DNA of 64,000 nucleotides from Streptomyces pristinaespiralis (GTDB taxonomy: Bacteria; Actinomycetota; Actinomycetes; Streptomycetales; Streptomycetaceae), in the NCBI RefSeq assembly GCF_001278075.1, contig NZ_CP011340.1, positions 4,216,001-4,280,000 of the forward strand, written 5' to 3'. The notes beneath the pieces are model-generated. The model saw only the letters and a program-made list of their open reading frames with translations. It was not told the DNA's origin and searched no databases. Within the stretch, counting starts at the first letter, position 1; every line of letters begins with the position of its first letter. Shown piece after piece: positions 36,568 through 46,536 of the stretch. The position numbers and the translations under genes are program-made.

Positions 36568-36707
36568 TCCGTGTCCCCCCTGGACGGTTTAGTGGTCAGC
36601 CGTTCGGTGCCGCTGTCCACATGAAGAGACTGCCCCGAGAAGGACATTGCCGGAAGGAGTGACAGGGGTCATGATCATGCAGTGCAGAAAGTCGAAGGGG
36701 GCGGCAG

Positions 36708-37739
36708 ATGTGCAGCAAACGGGATATAGGCGACGACAACACACATGTGGAGATCTGTGGTGACGGAGTGGCGGTCTACCGGACCGCCCTCGTGGACGGC
36801 AGGGTGGCGCGGACCGCGACCCCCTCGTGCCTTCCCGCGCTCGGTCTGCTGGTACCGGCGGTCGACGATCCCGAGGCCATGGTGCCCGTACCGCCGGCCG
36901 TCGCGGAGACGACGCTGGTGCGTCCCCTGGAGCGGCGCGTCCGTGAGCAGCAGCAGACGGTGGCCGCTCTCCGCGCGTCCATGTCCCAGGTCGAGGGCGT
37001 CTACCGGAGCCTGCGGGAGGGGAGCCACGCCGTCCAGCGGCTCACGGGAGCGGCGATGATCGCCGCCGCGGTGGAGGCGGAGGCGCAGTCCGCCACACGG
37101 GAGACGCTCACCGCGCATCCCGGCGGCGGCCGTCCGGAAGAGGTCCTCGCCAAGTCCCTGTCGTACACGCTGGAGGCCAAGAAGCGGGGCGTACGGCAGC
37201 GCACGCTGTACCAGCACACGGTGCGCACGCACGGCCCGACGCTCGACTACATCAAGGCGGCCACCAGCGCCGGCGCCGAGGTGCGCACCGTCGACGAGGT
37301 CTTCGACCGGCTGCTGATCTGGGACCGCTCCGTCGCCTTCATCCCCGACATGGGCAAGGAGCATCACAACCACGCCCTGAGAGTCACCGACCCGGGCATC
37401 GTGCACTTCCTCGTCTCCGTCTTCGAACACGCCTGGGACCGGGCGGAACCGGTCGTCTACGAGCCCGACCAGCAGCGCCCCAAGATCCTCACCGACGAGA
37501 CCCGCCGGCGCGTGCTGCGGCTGATGGTCGACGGTTACACCGACGCCGCCATCGCCGCCCGGCTCGGCATGAGCGTCCGTACCGTGGCGACCCATCTGAA
37601 GAAGGTGTCGGACGCGCTGGGCAGCAAGAGCCGGGCGCAGCTCGCGTATCTGACCGCCCAGAGCGGTCTGCTGGACGGATCCCCGGGCCCGGACTGCCGC
37701 TGCGGCGGCACGGACCAGCACGACTCCGTGCACGACTGA
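36708..37739 (+). CDS. LuxR-type regulator divergent from the AmCP cluster
   Basis: 343 residues. The first ~70 residues are a small beta domain, residues ~75-260 include a helical TrmB/PLD-like region (RRVREQQQTVAALRASMSQVEGVYRSL; YQHTVRTHGPTLDYIKAATSAGAEVRTV; FIPDMGKEHHNHALRV), and residues ~270-330 a LuxR helix-turn-helix (LTDETRRRVLRLMVDGYTDA; AIAARLGMSVRTVATHLKKVSDAL). ATG at 36708 with GAAGGGGGCGG 5 bp upstream. This architecture is common next to Streptomyces biosynthetic clusters, so it is the likely pathway-specific regulator. Confidence 0.82.
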   Translation: MCSKRDIGDDNTHVEICGDGVAVYRTALVDGRVARTATPSCLPALGLLVPAVDDPEAMVPVPPAVAETTLVRPLERRVREQQQTVAALRASMSQVEGVYRSLREGSHAVQRLTGAAMIAAAVEAEAQSATRETLTAHPGGGRPEEVLAKSLSYTLEAKKRGVRQRTLYQHTVRTHGPTLDYIKAATSAGAEVRTVDEVFDRLLIWDRSVAFIPDMGKEHHNHALRVTDPGIVHFLVSVFEHAWDRAEPVVYEPDQQRPKILTDETRRRVLRLMVDGYTDAAIAARLGMSVRTVATHLKKVSDALGSKSRAQLAYLTAQSGLLDGSPGPDCRCGGTDQHDSVHD

Positions 37740-37798
37740 TCACGTCGGACACGCGGTGGCGCGCCGCCGCAGAAAGCACGCCGGTGCGGGGAACGGCC

Positions 37799-37840
37799 AA
37801 GGGCCCGTACGCACCGGATGCTCGGTGTGTACGGGCCCTT
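37799..37840. terminator. Bidirectional terminator
   Basis: 17-bp stem AAGGGCCCGTACGCACC / GGTGTGTACGGGCCCTT (one G-T/A mismatch) between the convergent regulator and symporter genes. It marks the right edge of the AmCP cluster. Confidence 0.9.
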
Positions 37841-37886
37841 GCCCGACCCGGTCCCGCGCGGGCGGGAGCGGTGCGGTGTCGCGCGG

Positions 37887-39422
37887 TCAGACCGTGGTCT
37901 TCGCCGACTCCGCCTCGTCGTCCTCCTCAGGGCTCTCTCCGGCCTTGCGGGCCCGGACGAACTCCAGGAACGAGTTGAGCTCCCGCTTGACGACGGGCGC
38001 CAGCAGGTAGAGGCCGATGATGTTGATGACGGCGAGCATGAACAGCACCGCGTCGGCCATGTCGATCAGCGTCTGCAGCGTCAGCAGCGAACCGGCCACG
38101 GCGAACAGGGTGTACAGGGCCTTGTAGATCGTCTCGCTGGCCTTGCTGCGGCCGAAGAGGTACGTCCACGCCTTGAGGCCGTAGTAGCCCCAGGTGAGCA
38201 CGGTCGAGATGGCGAACAGCATGACCGCGATCGTGAGGATGTACGGGAACCACGGCATGACCGTGCCGAACGCGTCCGACGTGATGGTCACGCCGCCGAT
38301 GGAGTTGTCGGTGCGGGCCTCGGCCCAGCTGGCGGGGTTGGCCACGACGATGGTCAGCGCGGTCATGGTGCAGATGACCACGGTGTCGATGAAGGGCTCG
38401 AGCAGGGCGACCAGGCCCTCGCTGGCAGGGTGCTTGGTCTTCACCGCGGAGTGGGCGATCGGCGCGGAACCGAGACCGGCCTCGTTGGAGAACGCGGCCC
38501 GCTTGAAGCCGACGATCAGCGCACCGAGCACACCACCCGCGACACCCTCGGGGTTGAAGGCGCCCTCGATGATCGTGCCGATGGCGGACGGCAGGGCGGA
38601 GACGTTGACCAGGATGACGACCAGGCAGGCCACGATGTAGATGCCGGCCATGGCGGGCACGAGGCGGCTGGTGACGGAGGCGATGGAGCGGATGCCGCCG
38701 AGCAGCACGATGCCGACGAGCGCGGCGATCAGGATGCCGAAGAACAGGGCGCCGGCCGAGGAGCCCACCATGCCGCTCTCGCCGCCGGTGACGGAGACGA
38801 GCTGGGCGTAGGACTGGTTGACCTGGAAGAGGTTTCCGCCGAAGAGGCCGAAGAAGAGGACCATGACGGAGGCGAGCACGGCGAGGATCTTGCCGAAGGT
38901 CTTGCCGTTCTTGCCGAAGCGATCGGCCAGACCCTTGGGCAGGTAGTGCATGGGCCCGCCCGAGACGGTGCCGTCGGCGTGCACCTCTCGGTACTTCACG
39001 CCCAGGGTGACCTCGACGAACTTGGTGGCCATGCCCAGCAGACCGCAGAGGATCATCCAGAAGGTGGCGCCGGGGCCGCCGATGGAGACGGCGACGGCGA
39101 CACCGGCGATGTTGCCGAGTCCGACGGTGCCGGAGACAGCCGCGGTCAGCGCCTGGAAGTGGTTGACCTCACCGGCCGAACCCTTCTCGTCGTACTTCCC
39201 TCTGACCACGTCGATGGCGAGCCGGAACTTGCGGAGCTGGACGAAGCCGAACCATCCGGTGAAGACCAGACCGGCCACCACCAGCCAGGCGACGATGAGC
39301 GGCAGGTCGGTGCCGCCCACGGGGACGGCGTAGAAGACCACGTCCACCAGCCATGTGGCGATGGGCTCGAAGAATCCGCTGACGGCTTCGTCGACGGATT
39401 TGGTCATGGAGTCGAGTGACAC
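37887..39422 (-). CDS. AGCS-family sodium:alanine (amino acid) symporter
   Basis: About 511 residues and 10-11 helices. The AGCS signature region reads AAVSGTVGLGNIAGVAVAVSIGGPGATFWM; also FGGNLFQVNQSYAQL and GFKRAAFSNEAGLGSAPIAHS. It imports alanine or glycine with sodium. GTG 39422 follows GAGG at 9 bp; an ATG five codons later is the alternative. The acidic C-terminal tail (SPEEDDEAESA) is cytoplasmic. A CRP-like palindrome is 230 bp upstream. Confidence 0.9.
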   Translation of the reverse strand: MSLDSMTKSVDEAVSGFFEPIATWLVDVVFYAVPVGGTDLPLIVAWLVVAGLVFTGWFGFVQLRKFRLAIDVVRGKYDEKGSAGEVNHFQALTAAVSGTVGLGNIAGVAVAVSIGGPGATFWMILCGLLGMATKFVEVTLGVKYREVHADGTVSGGPMHYLPKGLADRFGKNGKTFGKILAVLASVMVLFFGLFGGNLFQVNQSYAQLVSVTGGESGMVGSSAGALFFGILIAALVGIVLLGGIRSIASVTSRLVPAMAGIYIVACLVVILVNVSALPSAIGTIIEGAFNPEGVAGGVLGALIVGFKRAAFSNEAGLGSAPIAHSAVKTKHPASEGLVALLEPFIDTVVICTMTALTIVVANPASWAEARTDNSIGGVTITSDAFGTVMPWFPYILTIAVMLFAISTVLTWGYYGLKAWTYLFGRSKASETIYKALYTLFAVAGSLLTLQTLIDMADAVLFMLAVINIIGLYLLAPVVKRELNSFLEFVRARKAGESPEEDDEAESAKTTV

Positions 39423-40022
39423 GTTGGCTACCTCGATGGCGCAGGACCGGCGCGGAGGGGTGTGCGCCGGTCGATGTGCGGGCTTTGAGCGAACGCCGTT
39501 GTCCGATCGGCGACCCGGGGCGGGCGGTCCGCGGACTCGGACCGTGATCACCCTGGTCTTGCTGCCGGCCCGGAGCCGGCACTCCGCGCCGCGGCCGAGC
39601 GGGGCCGCCGACGGAGTTGCGCATGTCTACCACGCCCGTCACGGGATCATGAGTGACCTGGATCACATGACGGTAGGTAACCTGTAAAGCCGCAGGCATG
39701 GTGACGGGATCGTTATCCGGAAACGAAGAACCGTGTAACGGACACGTACAAAAGAGGAAGTGGCGCCGTCCGAGGACGGGGCAGCCGTCCCGTCGCACCG
39801 GACCGGTCAGGACCTGCGGGACTCCTACCACGCGATATGCCGGGGGGATACCCGGTCAGGTGGCACTGAAGAGGTGCGAAGACTGCCGGAACCCGGCAAT
39901 GAAAGGCCATCCCGTCGGCTGGGAGCATGCGTTGCGACGTCCGGCCCGAACCGGTCACGGCCTGGCCGTACAAGTGAACGATGATCACACTGCGTGGCGG
40001 CGCCCGCCTCCACGCCGGTCGT
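39423..40022. other. 600-bp intergenic region
   Basis: Upstream region of the symporter gene. It contains a CRP-like site (39653-39666). I see no RNA structure that fits a known riboswitch and no supported gene. Confidence 0.4.
39653..39666. promoter_or_regulatory. CRP-like palindrome
   Basis: GTGA-CCTGGA-TCAC, the core half-sites of CRP-type operators with the right 6-bp spacer; Streptomyces Crp sites follow GTG-N6-GNCAC, so this is one base off. It may control the symporter gene, but the promoter is not located. Confidence 0.35.
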
Positions 40023-40631
40023 TCAGGGCCGCAGGGATCCGCCGCGCACGCCCTCCAGCCGAGTGCCGCTCATGACCGCCCCGTCCGTCTTCGCCCCGAC
40101 GAGCACGGCGGAGGACAGGTCCGCGTCCGTGAGGTCGGCGTCCGTGAGGTCGGCCGCCATCAGCCTGGCCCGGCGCAGCGACGCGCCGCGCAGCGTGGCG
40201 CGGACCAGACGGGCGCGCGCCAGCACCGCGTCGTCGGCCCGGACGTCACCGAGCTCGGCGCCGGTGAGGTCGCAGAGACCGGCGTTCACCCCGGTCAGCG
40301 TCGCGCCGGTGAGGACCGCGCCGCTCAGGTCCGCGCCGGTCAGTGACGCGTCGGAGAGGTCGCAGCCGCTCAGCGAGCATTCCCGCAGGTCCGCGTAGGC
40401 GAGGTAGACGCCCTTCAGGTCCTTGCCCGTGAGGTCGGTCCCGGCGAGCGGGATGCCCCCGAGGTCGTTGTCGGTGCCCCACGGCTGCGACCACTCACGC
40501 AGCAGGCCGCGCCAGTCGCCGCCGCCCACCAGCGCTTCCCGCAGAGCGGCGAGGACGTCGGCGTTCTCCGGCCGACTCCACCGGTCGCGCAGCTCGGTCT
40601 CGTGCCCGGTGTCGTCCGGTGGTGTGCTCAT
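40023..40631 (-). CDS. Pentapeptide-repeat protein (candidate immunity protein)
   Basis: 202 residues. After a 50-residue helical N-terminus (LAALREALVGGGDWRGLLREW), A(D/N)LXX repeats run from about residue 64 to 190: DLTGKDLKG, ADLRE, CDLSDASLTGADLSG, ADLTDADLTDADLS. Such proteins form right-handed quadrilateral beta-helices. It starts 27 bp after the RHS toxin gene and is on the same strand, exactly where an immunity gene is expected. Its role as immunity is inferred from position only. Confidence 0.85.
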   Translation of the reverse strand: MSTPPDDTGHETELRDRWSRPENADVLAALREALVGGGDWRGLLREWSQPWGTDNDLGGIPLAGTDLTGKDLKGVYLAYADLRECSLSGCDLSDASLTGADLSGAVLTGATLTGVNAGLCDLTGAELGDVRADDAVLARARLVRATLRGASLRRARLMAADLTDADLTDADLSSAVLVGAKTDGAVMSGTRLEGVRGGSLRP

Positions 40632-40658
40632 GGCCTGGCGCTCCCGGGGGCGGCTCGG

Positions 40659-43600
40659 TCACCGTTGGATCTGGTGGAGGAACCCCTTCACACGGTCCAG
40701 GTGGTAGACGGTCTCGTCGTGCTTCTTGAGGAGGACTTCCAGGCCCCGTTCGGTCATACCGTCAGGCAGCCGTTCCATCTCCTTCCACAGTATCCGACGG
40801 ACGTTCTCCAGCCCTTGCTGTGCCTGCGTCAGGTCCTTGACGTGGTCGTACGGCGTTCCGTCGGGCCTGCGGGCCACGACCTCGCCCGCCGCCTCGCGCC
40901 GGGCCGCCGAGTAATGGTTGTGGTTCGGCTCCGAGTTGATACGGCCGATCGGGTCGGCCTTGATGTTCTCCAGCTTGTTGATGGCGTTCATCGCCTCGTC
41001 GCTCAGGCCCAGACCCCGGTAGGGCGAAAGGCCCATCGGGTCGGACCAGGTGAACGGGTTGTGGACGTAGGCGGCCGGGTTGGGTGCCGGGGACAGGCCG
41101 AGCGGGTCGGGTGTGAGGTAGCGGGCCGTCTCCGGGTCGTACTGCCGGAAGTAGTTCTGGTGGAGGCCGGTCTCCGGGTCGTAGTACTGGCCGGGGAAGC
41201 GCAGCGGGGTGTAGGCGGTGGCGGACCTGGTCCAGGTCGTGGTGCCCCAGAGCGTGGCGCGGGTGTGCCAGGCCACGTCGCCCGCTTCGTCGACGAGTTC
41301 GGTGGGCGTGCCGACGATGTCCGTGACGATGGCGAAGAAGCGTTCGTCGACCTCCTCCCGGGTCGCGTCCGCGCCGAGCATGCGCTCGGTCTGGGCGAGC
41401 GGCTGCGCACCGTGGTGGTCCCAGGTCAGCACGACGGGACGCGGCAGTCCGGGGGCGGTGGTGGTCTGTTCGCACAGCGTCGCGCCGTCCCAGGTGAACA
41501 GCACCTCCTCGACCACGCTCTCGCCGTCGTCGGCCAGGCGCTGTTTGGCGGTGCGGCGGCCCAGCGGGTCGTAGCGGTAGCGCCAGCGTGTCCCGTCGGG
41601 CGTGGTGACGGCCGTGAGGCGGTCCTCCGCGTCCCAGAAGTAGTGCCAGGTGTCGGCCTTGCGGGACAGCCGCGTCTTCCTGCGCAGGGTGATGCGGCCG
41701 GCGCCGTCGTGTTCGTAACGCACCGACCCGGCACGGGTGATGGTGGTGCCGGTGTAGTCGCGGGAACCGGTCGCCTCCCGGCCCGGGTGAGCGGCGGGCC
41801 AGGTGGCGGAGGTCTGGTTGCCGGCCGCGTCGTAGGCGTACGTCTCCGACCAGCCGGCGGCCGTCACCGCCGTGACCCGGCCGGCCGGGTCGAGGTCGAA
41901 GCGGAAGGAGCCGCGGAGGGTGTCGTCGAGGGCGGTGAGGTGACCGTCGGCGCGGTAGGTGTAGGCCCGGCGGTTGATCGTGCGGGCGCCGGTGGTGAGG
42001 TGCTGGCCGGCCAGGCGGCCGGTCTCGTCCCAGACCGATGCCAGGGCGAGGGAGTCGCCGAAGACGCGGCGCAGCTCGCGTCCCGCCGCGTCGTGGGTGA
42101 AGGAGACGCGGTGCGTGCCGCTGGTGAGGTGGGTGGGCCGGCCGGCGGCGTCGTAGCCGTAGGTGGTGACCCGGCCGGTGGGCGTGATGCGGCGGACGCG
42201 GCGCCCCACGGAGTCGTAGGAGTACGTGGTGGGGCGGCCGTCGACGAGTTCGGCCTTGAGGTCGCCCCGGCGGTCGTACTGCTGGATCAGTTCGCTGTCC
42301 GGGCCGGTGGCCCGGACCATCCGCCCGGCGCGGTCGTAGGCGTAGGTGGTGACCGCTCCCGCCGCGTCCTTCCTGACGACCCGGTCGAGCTGGTCGCGCT
42401 CGTAGGAGACCCGCTGGCCGAGAGGGTTCGTGCGGGCCGCGACCTGGCCGACGGCGTCGAGCGCGTAGCTGACGGTACGCCCGTCGAAGTCGGTCTCACG
42501 GACCATCCGGCCGGCCGCGTCGTAGCTGTACGACCAGGTCAGGCCGTGCGGGTCGGTGACCTTGGAGAGCCGCAGCGAGGCATCGTGCTCGAATTCGTGG
42601 CGCACGCCGTCGGGGCCTGTGCGGGCGGCCGGCAGGTCGAAGTGGGTGTACTCGAAGCGGGTCGTCCGCCCGGTCGCGTCGGTGTGGGTGGTGCAGTTCC
42701 CCTCCCCGTCGTACGTCCACGACTCGCTGCTGCCGTCCGGGCGGGTGCGCCGGGCCAGTTCGCCGTCGGCGGTCCACTCGAGGGTCGTCACCGCGCCGAG
42801 CGGGTCGGTGATGCGGACGAGCCGGCCGAAGGCGTCGCGTTCGCACCGCGTGGTGCCACCGAGCGGGTCGGTGACCTCCAGCGGCATACCGGCCGCGTCG
42901 CAGCGGAAGGTGGTGACGGCGCCGAGCGCGTCGGTGGAGGAGACGAGATGCCCGAGGGAGTCGTACGCGTACCGGGTGGTGCGGCCGGAGGGGTCCGTGA
43001 CGGCGACGCGGTTGCCCCGCTCGTCGAACTCCTGGTGCCAGCACGTCCCGTCGGCCTCGGTGAACTCGACGGGGAGGCCCCGTTCGTCGCGGACGGTGCT
43101 GATCGTGGTGCCGTCGGGGCGCACGACGGCGCACAGCCTGCCCGCCTCGTCGTACGTGTAGGACGTGGTCCGGCCGAGGGCGTCGGTGCGGGTCAGCCGG
43201 TTCCCGCGCGCGTCATAGGTGAAGCGGGTGGTGTGGCCGAGCGGATCGGTGGTGGCCACGACCCGGCAGGCGCTGTCGATCACATGGCGGGTGGTTCGGC
43301 CGTCGGCGGTGGTCAGTTCGGTCACCCGGTGCCCGGTGGCCGGGTCGGGAAGTCCGTAGGACAGGGTGAGCTGTACGTGGCCGGCCTGGCCGCCCTCGCC
43401 GATCACGCGGTCCAGGTCGTCGTAGGCGTAGTCGTACCGGCTGCCGTTGGAGTCGATCCAGGCGATCACCCGCCGGCGTTCGTCGTACTCGAACGTGAGC
43501 GTGGCGCCGGAGGGTTTGGTGACGGCCGTGAGGTCGCCGTCCGTGTAGCCGTAGCCGGCGACCGGCTGCTCGGTGCCGTCGGGGAGCGCCAGGGACAGGC

Positions 43601-45365
43601 CGGTCACCCGGCCGTCCTCCGTGGCCACCGCGAGCCGGCTGCCCGCCGAGTGGACGAGCGCCAGCGGCGTGCCGTCGTCGGCGCGGTCGTAGGTGACGGT
43701 GTGGCCGTTGCGGTCGCTGATCCGCTCGAGCCAGGCGTCGCCGTCGTCACCCGGTTCGGCTCCGAAGGGGGCGGCGAAGTGGCGGGTCAGGCCGCTCTCC
43801 GGGTCGGTGACCGTGTAGTCGCCGCTCTCCTCGCGGGTGAGCAGCCGGCGCCCGGTACCGGTCTCCGGAAGGGTGGGGACCCCGGGCACGGGGTGGGGGT
43901 AGGTGAGCAGGAGGCCGTCGTCGGTGACGTGGACGACGCCCTTGGCGTCGATCTCCAGGCGTTCGTCGACGGTGGAGGACCAGGACGGTCCGAAGAAGCG
44001 CCCGACGGTGTAACCGGACTCGACGCGGCGGGTGAAGGCGAGCGGCAGCGTGCCCGGGACGACGGCGTCGGTCTGCGGCAGGAACATCCGGCCGGAGGCG
44101 AGGTCGACGGGGTCGGTCTCGTCGATCAGACGCTGCCCGTCGGGGCGGTTGTGGGTGCCGTTCGGGACGTCGTCGATCAGCCTGCGGGCACGGTTGGCGT
44201 CGCCGGCCAGGTCCGCCGCCTCCGCGGCGACCCGTACTCCCTTGACGCCGGCCCCGGCTCCGCCGGTGGCCGCGGTGAGCAGCAGGTCTGGGACGAGCCG
44301 GCCGAAGCCCTCCGCGGGGTCCTTCATGAAGTTGTCGAGCATCTGCTTGCCCGCGCCCCACGGGTCGTTGGCGACCAGCACCAGCCCGGAGGCCAGGTTG
44401 TTCAGGTTGGTGAGGTACTCGGCGGGGTGCGTGATGTTGTACGGGTCGGTGGGGTTGATGCCGCGTACGAAGGTGACGAGACCGGCCGTCCCCTTGACGA
44501 TGCCCGCGCCGAAGTGGGTCTGCATCACCTGCAGTTCCTCCAGGCCGTCCATGGCCTGTTCGGCGTACGACGGCTTGGGGGGCGCCGCGTCCCTGGCCGC
44601 CTGCACGGCGGTGCGCGCGGTCTCCGCCGCCGCGTTCCGCTGCTTGCGGGCCTCGGCCAGGATCTCCTGGGCCTCCTCCATCTGCGCCTTGCCCGGATCG
44701 CTGAACGCACCCGGTTTCGGCGGCACGGAGGAAGGGTCCCGCTGGTCCTCCGGCTGGGCGTTGTAGCGGTCGGCCGCGCTGTTGTAGTCGTCGACCTTCT
44801 TGTTGTACGCCTCCAGCGCCTCCGACGACGCCTTCGTGCCGGCCTTCCACTTGTCGATGGCGGTCTGCGCCTGCCGCTGCGCCCACTCGACCGTCAGGCC
44901 GAAGCTCGCCAGCGCGTCGGCGGCCTTGCCGAAGGCGTCCGCGCCCTTGAACCACTTCGGCGGCTCGATCGACACCGTCTCACGGAACGCGTCCGCCGCC
45001 TCACCCTTGATCGCGGAGGAGTCCAGGCCCTTCAGCCCCTCGCCCACCAGGTCGAACGATTTCTGCAGGTCCCGCAGGTGCGACGCCGTCGTGCGCAGTT
45101 TGTCGGGGCTGCCGTAGATGAGCTTGGTCTTGTCCTCGGTCTGCCCGAGGTCCATCTCGTCGACCTCTGCGCCCATCCGGTTGGCCAGCGAACGGGACTG
45201 CTCGCGCACCCAGTCCGCGCCCGACTCCCAGCCCACGTCCTCGAGCCGGTCGGCGGTCCAGTCACCGGCGTCCTCGACGCGGTTGCCGAGCCACTCTGTG
45301 CCGTCCTCGACCGCGTCCTCGACGACGTCCGGCGTGATGTCGCTGACGAAATCCCCGATGCCCAC
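40659..45365 (-). CDS. RHS-repeat polymorphic toxin
   Basis: 1568 residues. The N-terminal ~330 residues are WXG100/T7SS-type helices (IYGSPDKLRTTASHLRDLQ; GEAADAFRETVS). A DUF6531-like domain starts near 415 (DPVDLASGRMFLPQTD), about 25 RHS/YD repeats (YDxxGR-type) follow to about 1320, and the RHS core ends with YDPETGLHQNYFRQYDPETARY, LTPDPLGL and DPMGL. The last 122 residues are the variable toxin tail: EPNHNHYSAARREAAG, DGTPYDHVKDLTQAQQGL. This DGxPxDHV-AQxGL pattern resembles polymorphic toxin type 28 (nuclease-like), not proven. No TM. ESX-type secretion is likely. Confidence 0.88.
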   Translation of the reverse strand: MGIGDFVSDITPDVVEDAVEDGTEWLGNRVEDAGDWTADRLEDVGWESGADWVREQSRSLANRMGAEVDEMDLGQTEDKTKLIYGSPDKLRTTASHLRDLQKSFDLVGEGLKGLDSSAIKGEAADAFRETVSIEPPKWFKGADAFGKAADALASFGLTVEWAQRQAQTAIDKWKAGTKASSEALEAYNKKVDDYNSAADRYNAQPEDQRDPSSVPPKPGAFSDPGKAQMEEAQEILAEARKQRNAAAETARTAVQAARDAAPPKPSYAEQAMDGLEELQVMQTHFGAGIVKGTAGLVTFVRGINPTDPYNITHPAEYLTNLNNLASGLVLVANDPWGAGKQMLDNFMKDPAEGFGRLVPDLLLTAATGGAGAGVKGVRVAAEAADLAGDANRARRLIDDVPNGTHNRPDGQRLIDETDPVDLASGRMFLPQTDAVVPGTLPLAFTRRVESGYTVGRFFGPSWSSTVDERLEIDAKGVVHVTDDGLLLTYPHPVPGVPTLPETGTGRRLLTREESGDYTVTDPESGLTRHFAAPFGAEPGDDGDAWLERISDRNGHTVTYDRADDGTPLALVHSAGSRLAVATEDGRVTGLSLALPDGTEQPVAGYGYTDGDLTAVTKPSGATLTFEYDERRRVIAWIDSNGSRYDYAYDDLDRVIGEGGQAGHVQLTLSYGLPDPATGHRVTELTTADGRTTRHVIDSACRVVATTDPLGHTTRFTYDARGNRLTRTDALGRTTSYTYDEAGRLCAVVRPDGTTISTVRDERGLPVEFTEADGTCWHQEFDERGNRVAVTDPSGRTTRYAYDSLGHLVSSTDALGAVTTFRCDAAGMPLEVTDPLGGTTRCERDAFGRLVRITDPLGAVTTLEWTADGELARRTRPDGSSESWTYDGEGNCTTHTDATGRTTRFEYTHFDLPAARTGPDGVRHEFEHDASLRLSKVTDPHGLTWSYSYDAAGRMVRETDFDGRTVSYALDAVGQVAARTNPLGQRVSYERDQLDRVVRKDAAGAVTTYAYDRAGRMVRATGPDSELIQQYDRRGDLKAELVDGRPTTYSYDSVGRRVRRITPTGRVTTYGYDAAGRPTHLTSGTHRVSFTHDAAGRELRRVFGDSLALASVWDETGRLAGQHLTTGARTINRRAYTYRADGHLTALDDTLRGSFRFDLDPAGRVTAVTAAGWSETYAYDAAGNQTSATWPAAHPGREATGSRDYTGTTITRAGSVRYEHDGAGRITLRRKTRLSRKADTWHYFWDAEDRLTAVTTPDGTRWRYRYDPLGRRTAKQRLADDGESVVEEVLFTWDGATLCEQTTTAPGLPRPVVLTWDHHGAQPLAQTERMLGADATREEVDERFFAIVTDIVGTPTELVDEAGDVAWHTRATLWGTTTWTRSATAYTPLRFPGQYYDPETGLHQNYFRQYDPETARYLTPDPLGLSPAPNPAAYVHNPFTWSDPMGLSPYRGLGLSDEAMNAINKLENIKADPIGRINSEPNHNHYSAARREAAGEVVARRPDGTPYDHVKDLTQAQQGLENVRRILWKEMERLPDGMTERGLEVLLKKHDETVYHLDRVKGFLHQIQR

Positions 45366-45368
45366 GGC

Positions 45369-46019
45369 TCAGTTCCCCCCGGTACCCGGCTGCTGCTGCT
45401 GGGCGGCCCGCTCCTCGGGAGACGGACCGAACGTGTCGTCCACGGCCCGGTCGAACGCCTCCTGGTCCACGCCCAGCATCTCGTTCAGGATCTGCGACTG
45501 ACGCCCGCCGTTGCCCTCCGTCAGCACCGCCCGGCCGGTGTCCTTCCAGGTCTGCGCTGCGTCCTCCCCGGCGCGCTGGAAGGATTCGGGGCTCCAGTCG
45601 GGGTTCAGGTGGTCCGGGGTGAGCACATCGCCCCAGCCCTGCTTGACGATGTCCTCCTCCGAGGCGTGCGGGTTGCCGACGGCGGCGTTCACCGCGATCT
45701 TGAACGTGCCCTCGATGTACTGCTCCTCCTCCCAGACCATGCCGGCGGCGAGCCCGAGCGTCGCGGCGATCGTGTTGGCGTCCTGTATCAACGCCCGCAC
45801 GCCCCACTCCCAGCGCTCGCAGTAGTCCTCGAAGTCCACCGACAGGCCGTGGTGTCCGGCCTCCATCCCGGTCATCGCCAGGTCCGAGAATCCCTTGCCG
45901 AGGACGGCCCCGGTCCCGGTGCCCATCTCCCGCAGCTCGGCGATCGCCGACCGCAGGCCCTCGGTGATCCGCTGGACGCTCTCGGGGCTTACCTTCAGGT
46001 CCTCCGCGCCGTCGCCCAT
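45369..46019 (-). CDS. WXG-like helper protein of the RHS toxin operon
   Basis: 216 residues, all-helical N-terminus (VSPESVQRITEGLRSAIAEL; EDYCERWEWGVRALIQDAN) with WExG-like spacing, then DVLTPDHLNPDWSPESFQRAGED. Ends Gln-rich. Start shares a base with the SseB-like stop (TGATG) and its stop is 3 bp from the toxin start, so it is coupled to both. Likely chaperone or co-secreted partner of the toxin; the family is not otherwise known to me. Confidence 0.7.
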   Translation of the reverse strand: MGDGAEDLKVSPESVQRITEGLRSAIAELREMGTGTGAVLGKGFSDLAMTGMEAGHHGLSVDFEDYCERWEWGVRALIQDANTIAATLGLAAGMVWEEEQYIEGTFKIAVNAAVGNPHASEEDIVKQGWGDVLTPDHLNPDWSPESFQRAGEDAAQTWKDTGRAVLTEGNGGRQSQILNEMLGVDQEAFDRAVDDTFGPSPEERAAQQQQPGTGGN

Positions 46020-46441
46020 CAGGCGGCCCCTTCCTCGGCCGGCGCGTCGACGGCGACGGCGTCGGGCACGATGCCCCGGGCCGGCGGGAAGAGCATCGCC
46101 CCGTCCGGGTCGGCGACGTCGACCGCCACCCCGGCCGGCACGCCCATGGCCGGGATGATCTCGTCGAGCAGCCGTGCGCCGCGTACCTCCGCGAACTCCC
46201 AGGTGCGGCCGGTCTCCTGGCCGTCCCCCGTGTCCCTGGCACGCGCGAACCGGGCGAGGGACTCCTCGCCCGTGAAGGCGCAGATCCAGCGCACCCCGCC
46301 GAGCTGCGCGGTCCACAGGCCGCCCGCGTCGACAGGGACGAGGACCAGGGCCCGCCGCAATTCGCCCACCATGGCCATCGGATCGCCGGAGCCGTCCCGC
46401 CGCTCGGCGATCCGCTCCGCGAGTGCCGTGCCGTCGCCCAT
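46019..46441 (-). CDS. SseB-like N-terminal-domain protein
   Basis: 140 residues; ELRRALVLVPVDAGGLWTAQ, GVRWICAFTGEESLARFA, DVADPDGAMLFPPARGIVPD match the SseB N-terminal-domain pattern. First gene of the toxin operon. In Streptomyces it is often found beside WXG/RHS toxins; its biochemical role is unknown. Confidence 0.75.
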   Translation of the reverse strand: MGDGTALAERIAERRDGSGDPMAMVGELRRALVLVPVDAGGLWTAQLGGVRWICAFTGEESLARFARARDTGDGQETGRTWEFAEVRGARLLDEIIPAMGVPAGVAVDVADPDGAMLFPPARGIVPDAVAVDAPAEEGAA

Positions 46442-46536
46442 CCGAAGCTCCTTCCAGCCGCCAAGGGTCTTCCCGTCCGGTGTACGCAGGACACCACGCA
46501 GTCCTGAGGCCGGGCGGTTCCCCGGGAGCGTAGGAC

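Noticed and set aside
39423..39700. Possible glycine or other riboswitch before the alanine symporter
   Set aside because: I could not find conserved aptamer core sequences on the minus strand.
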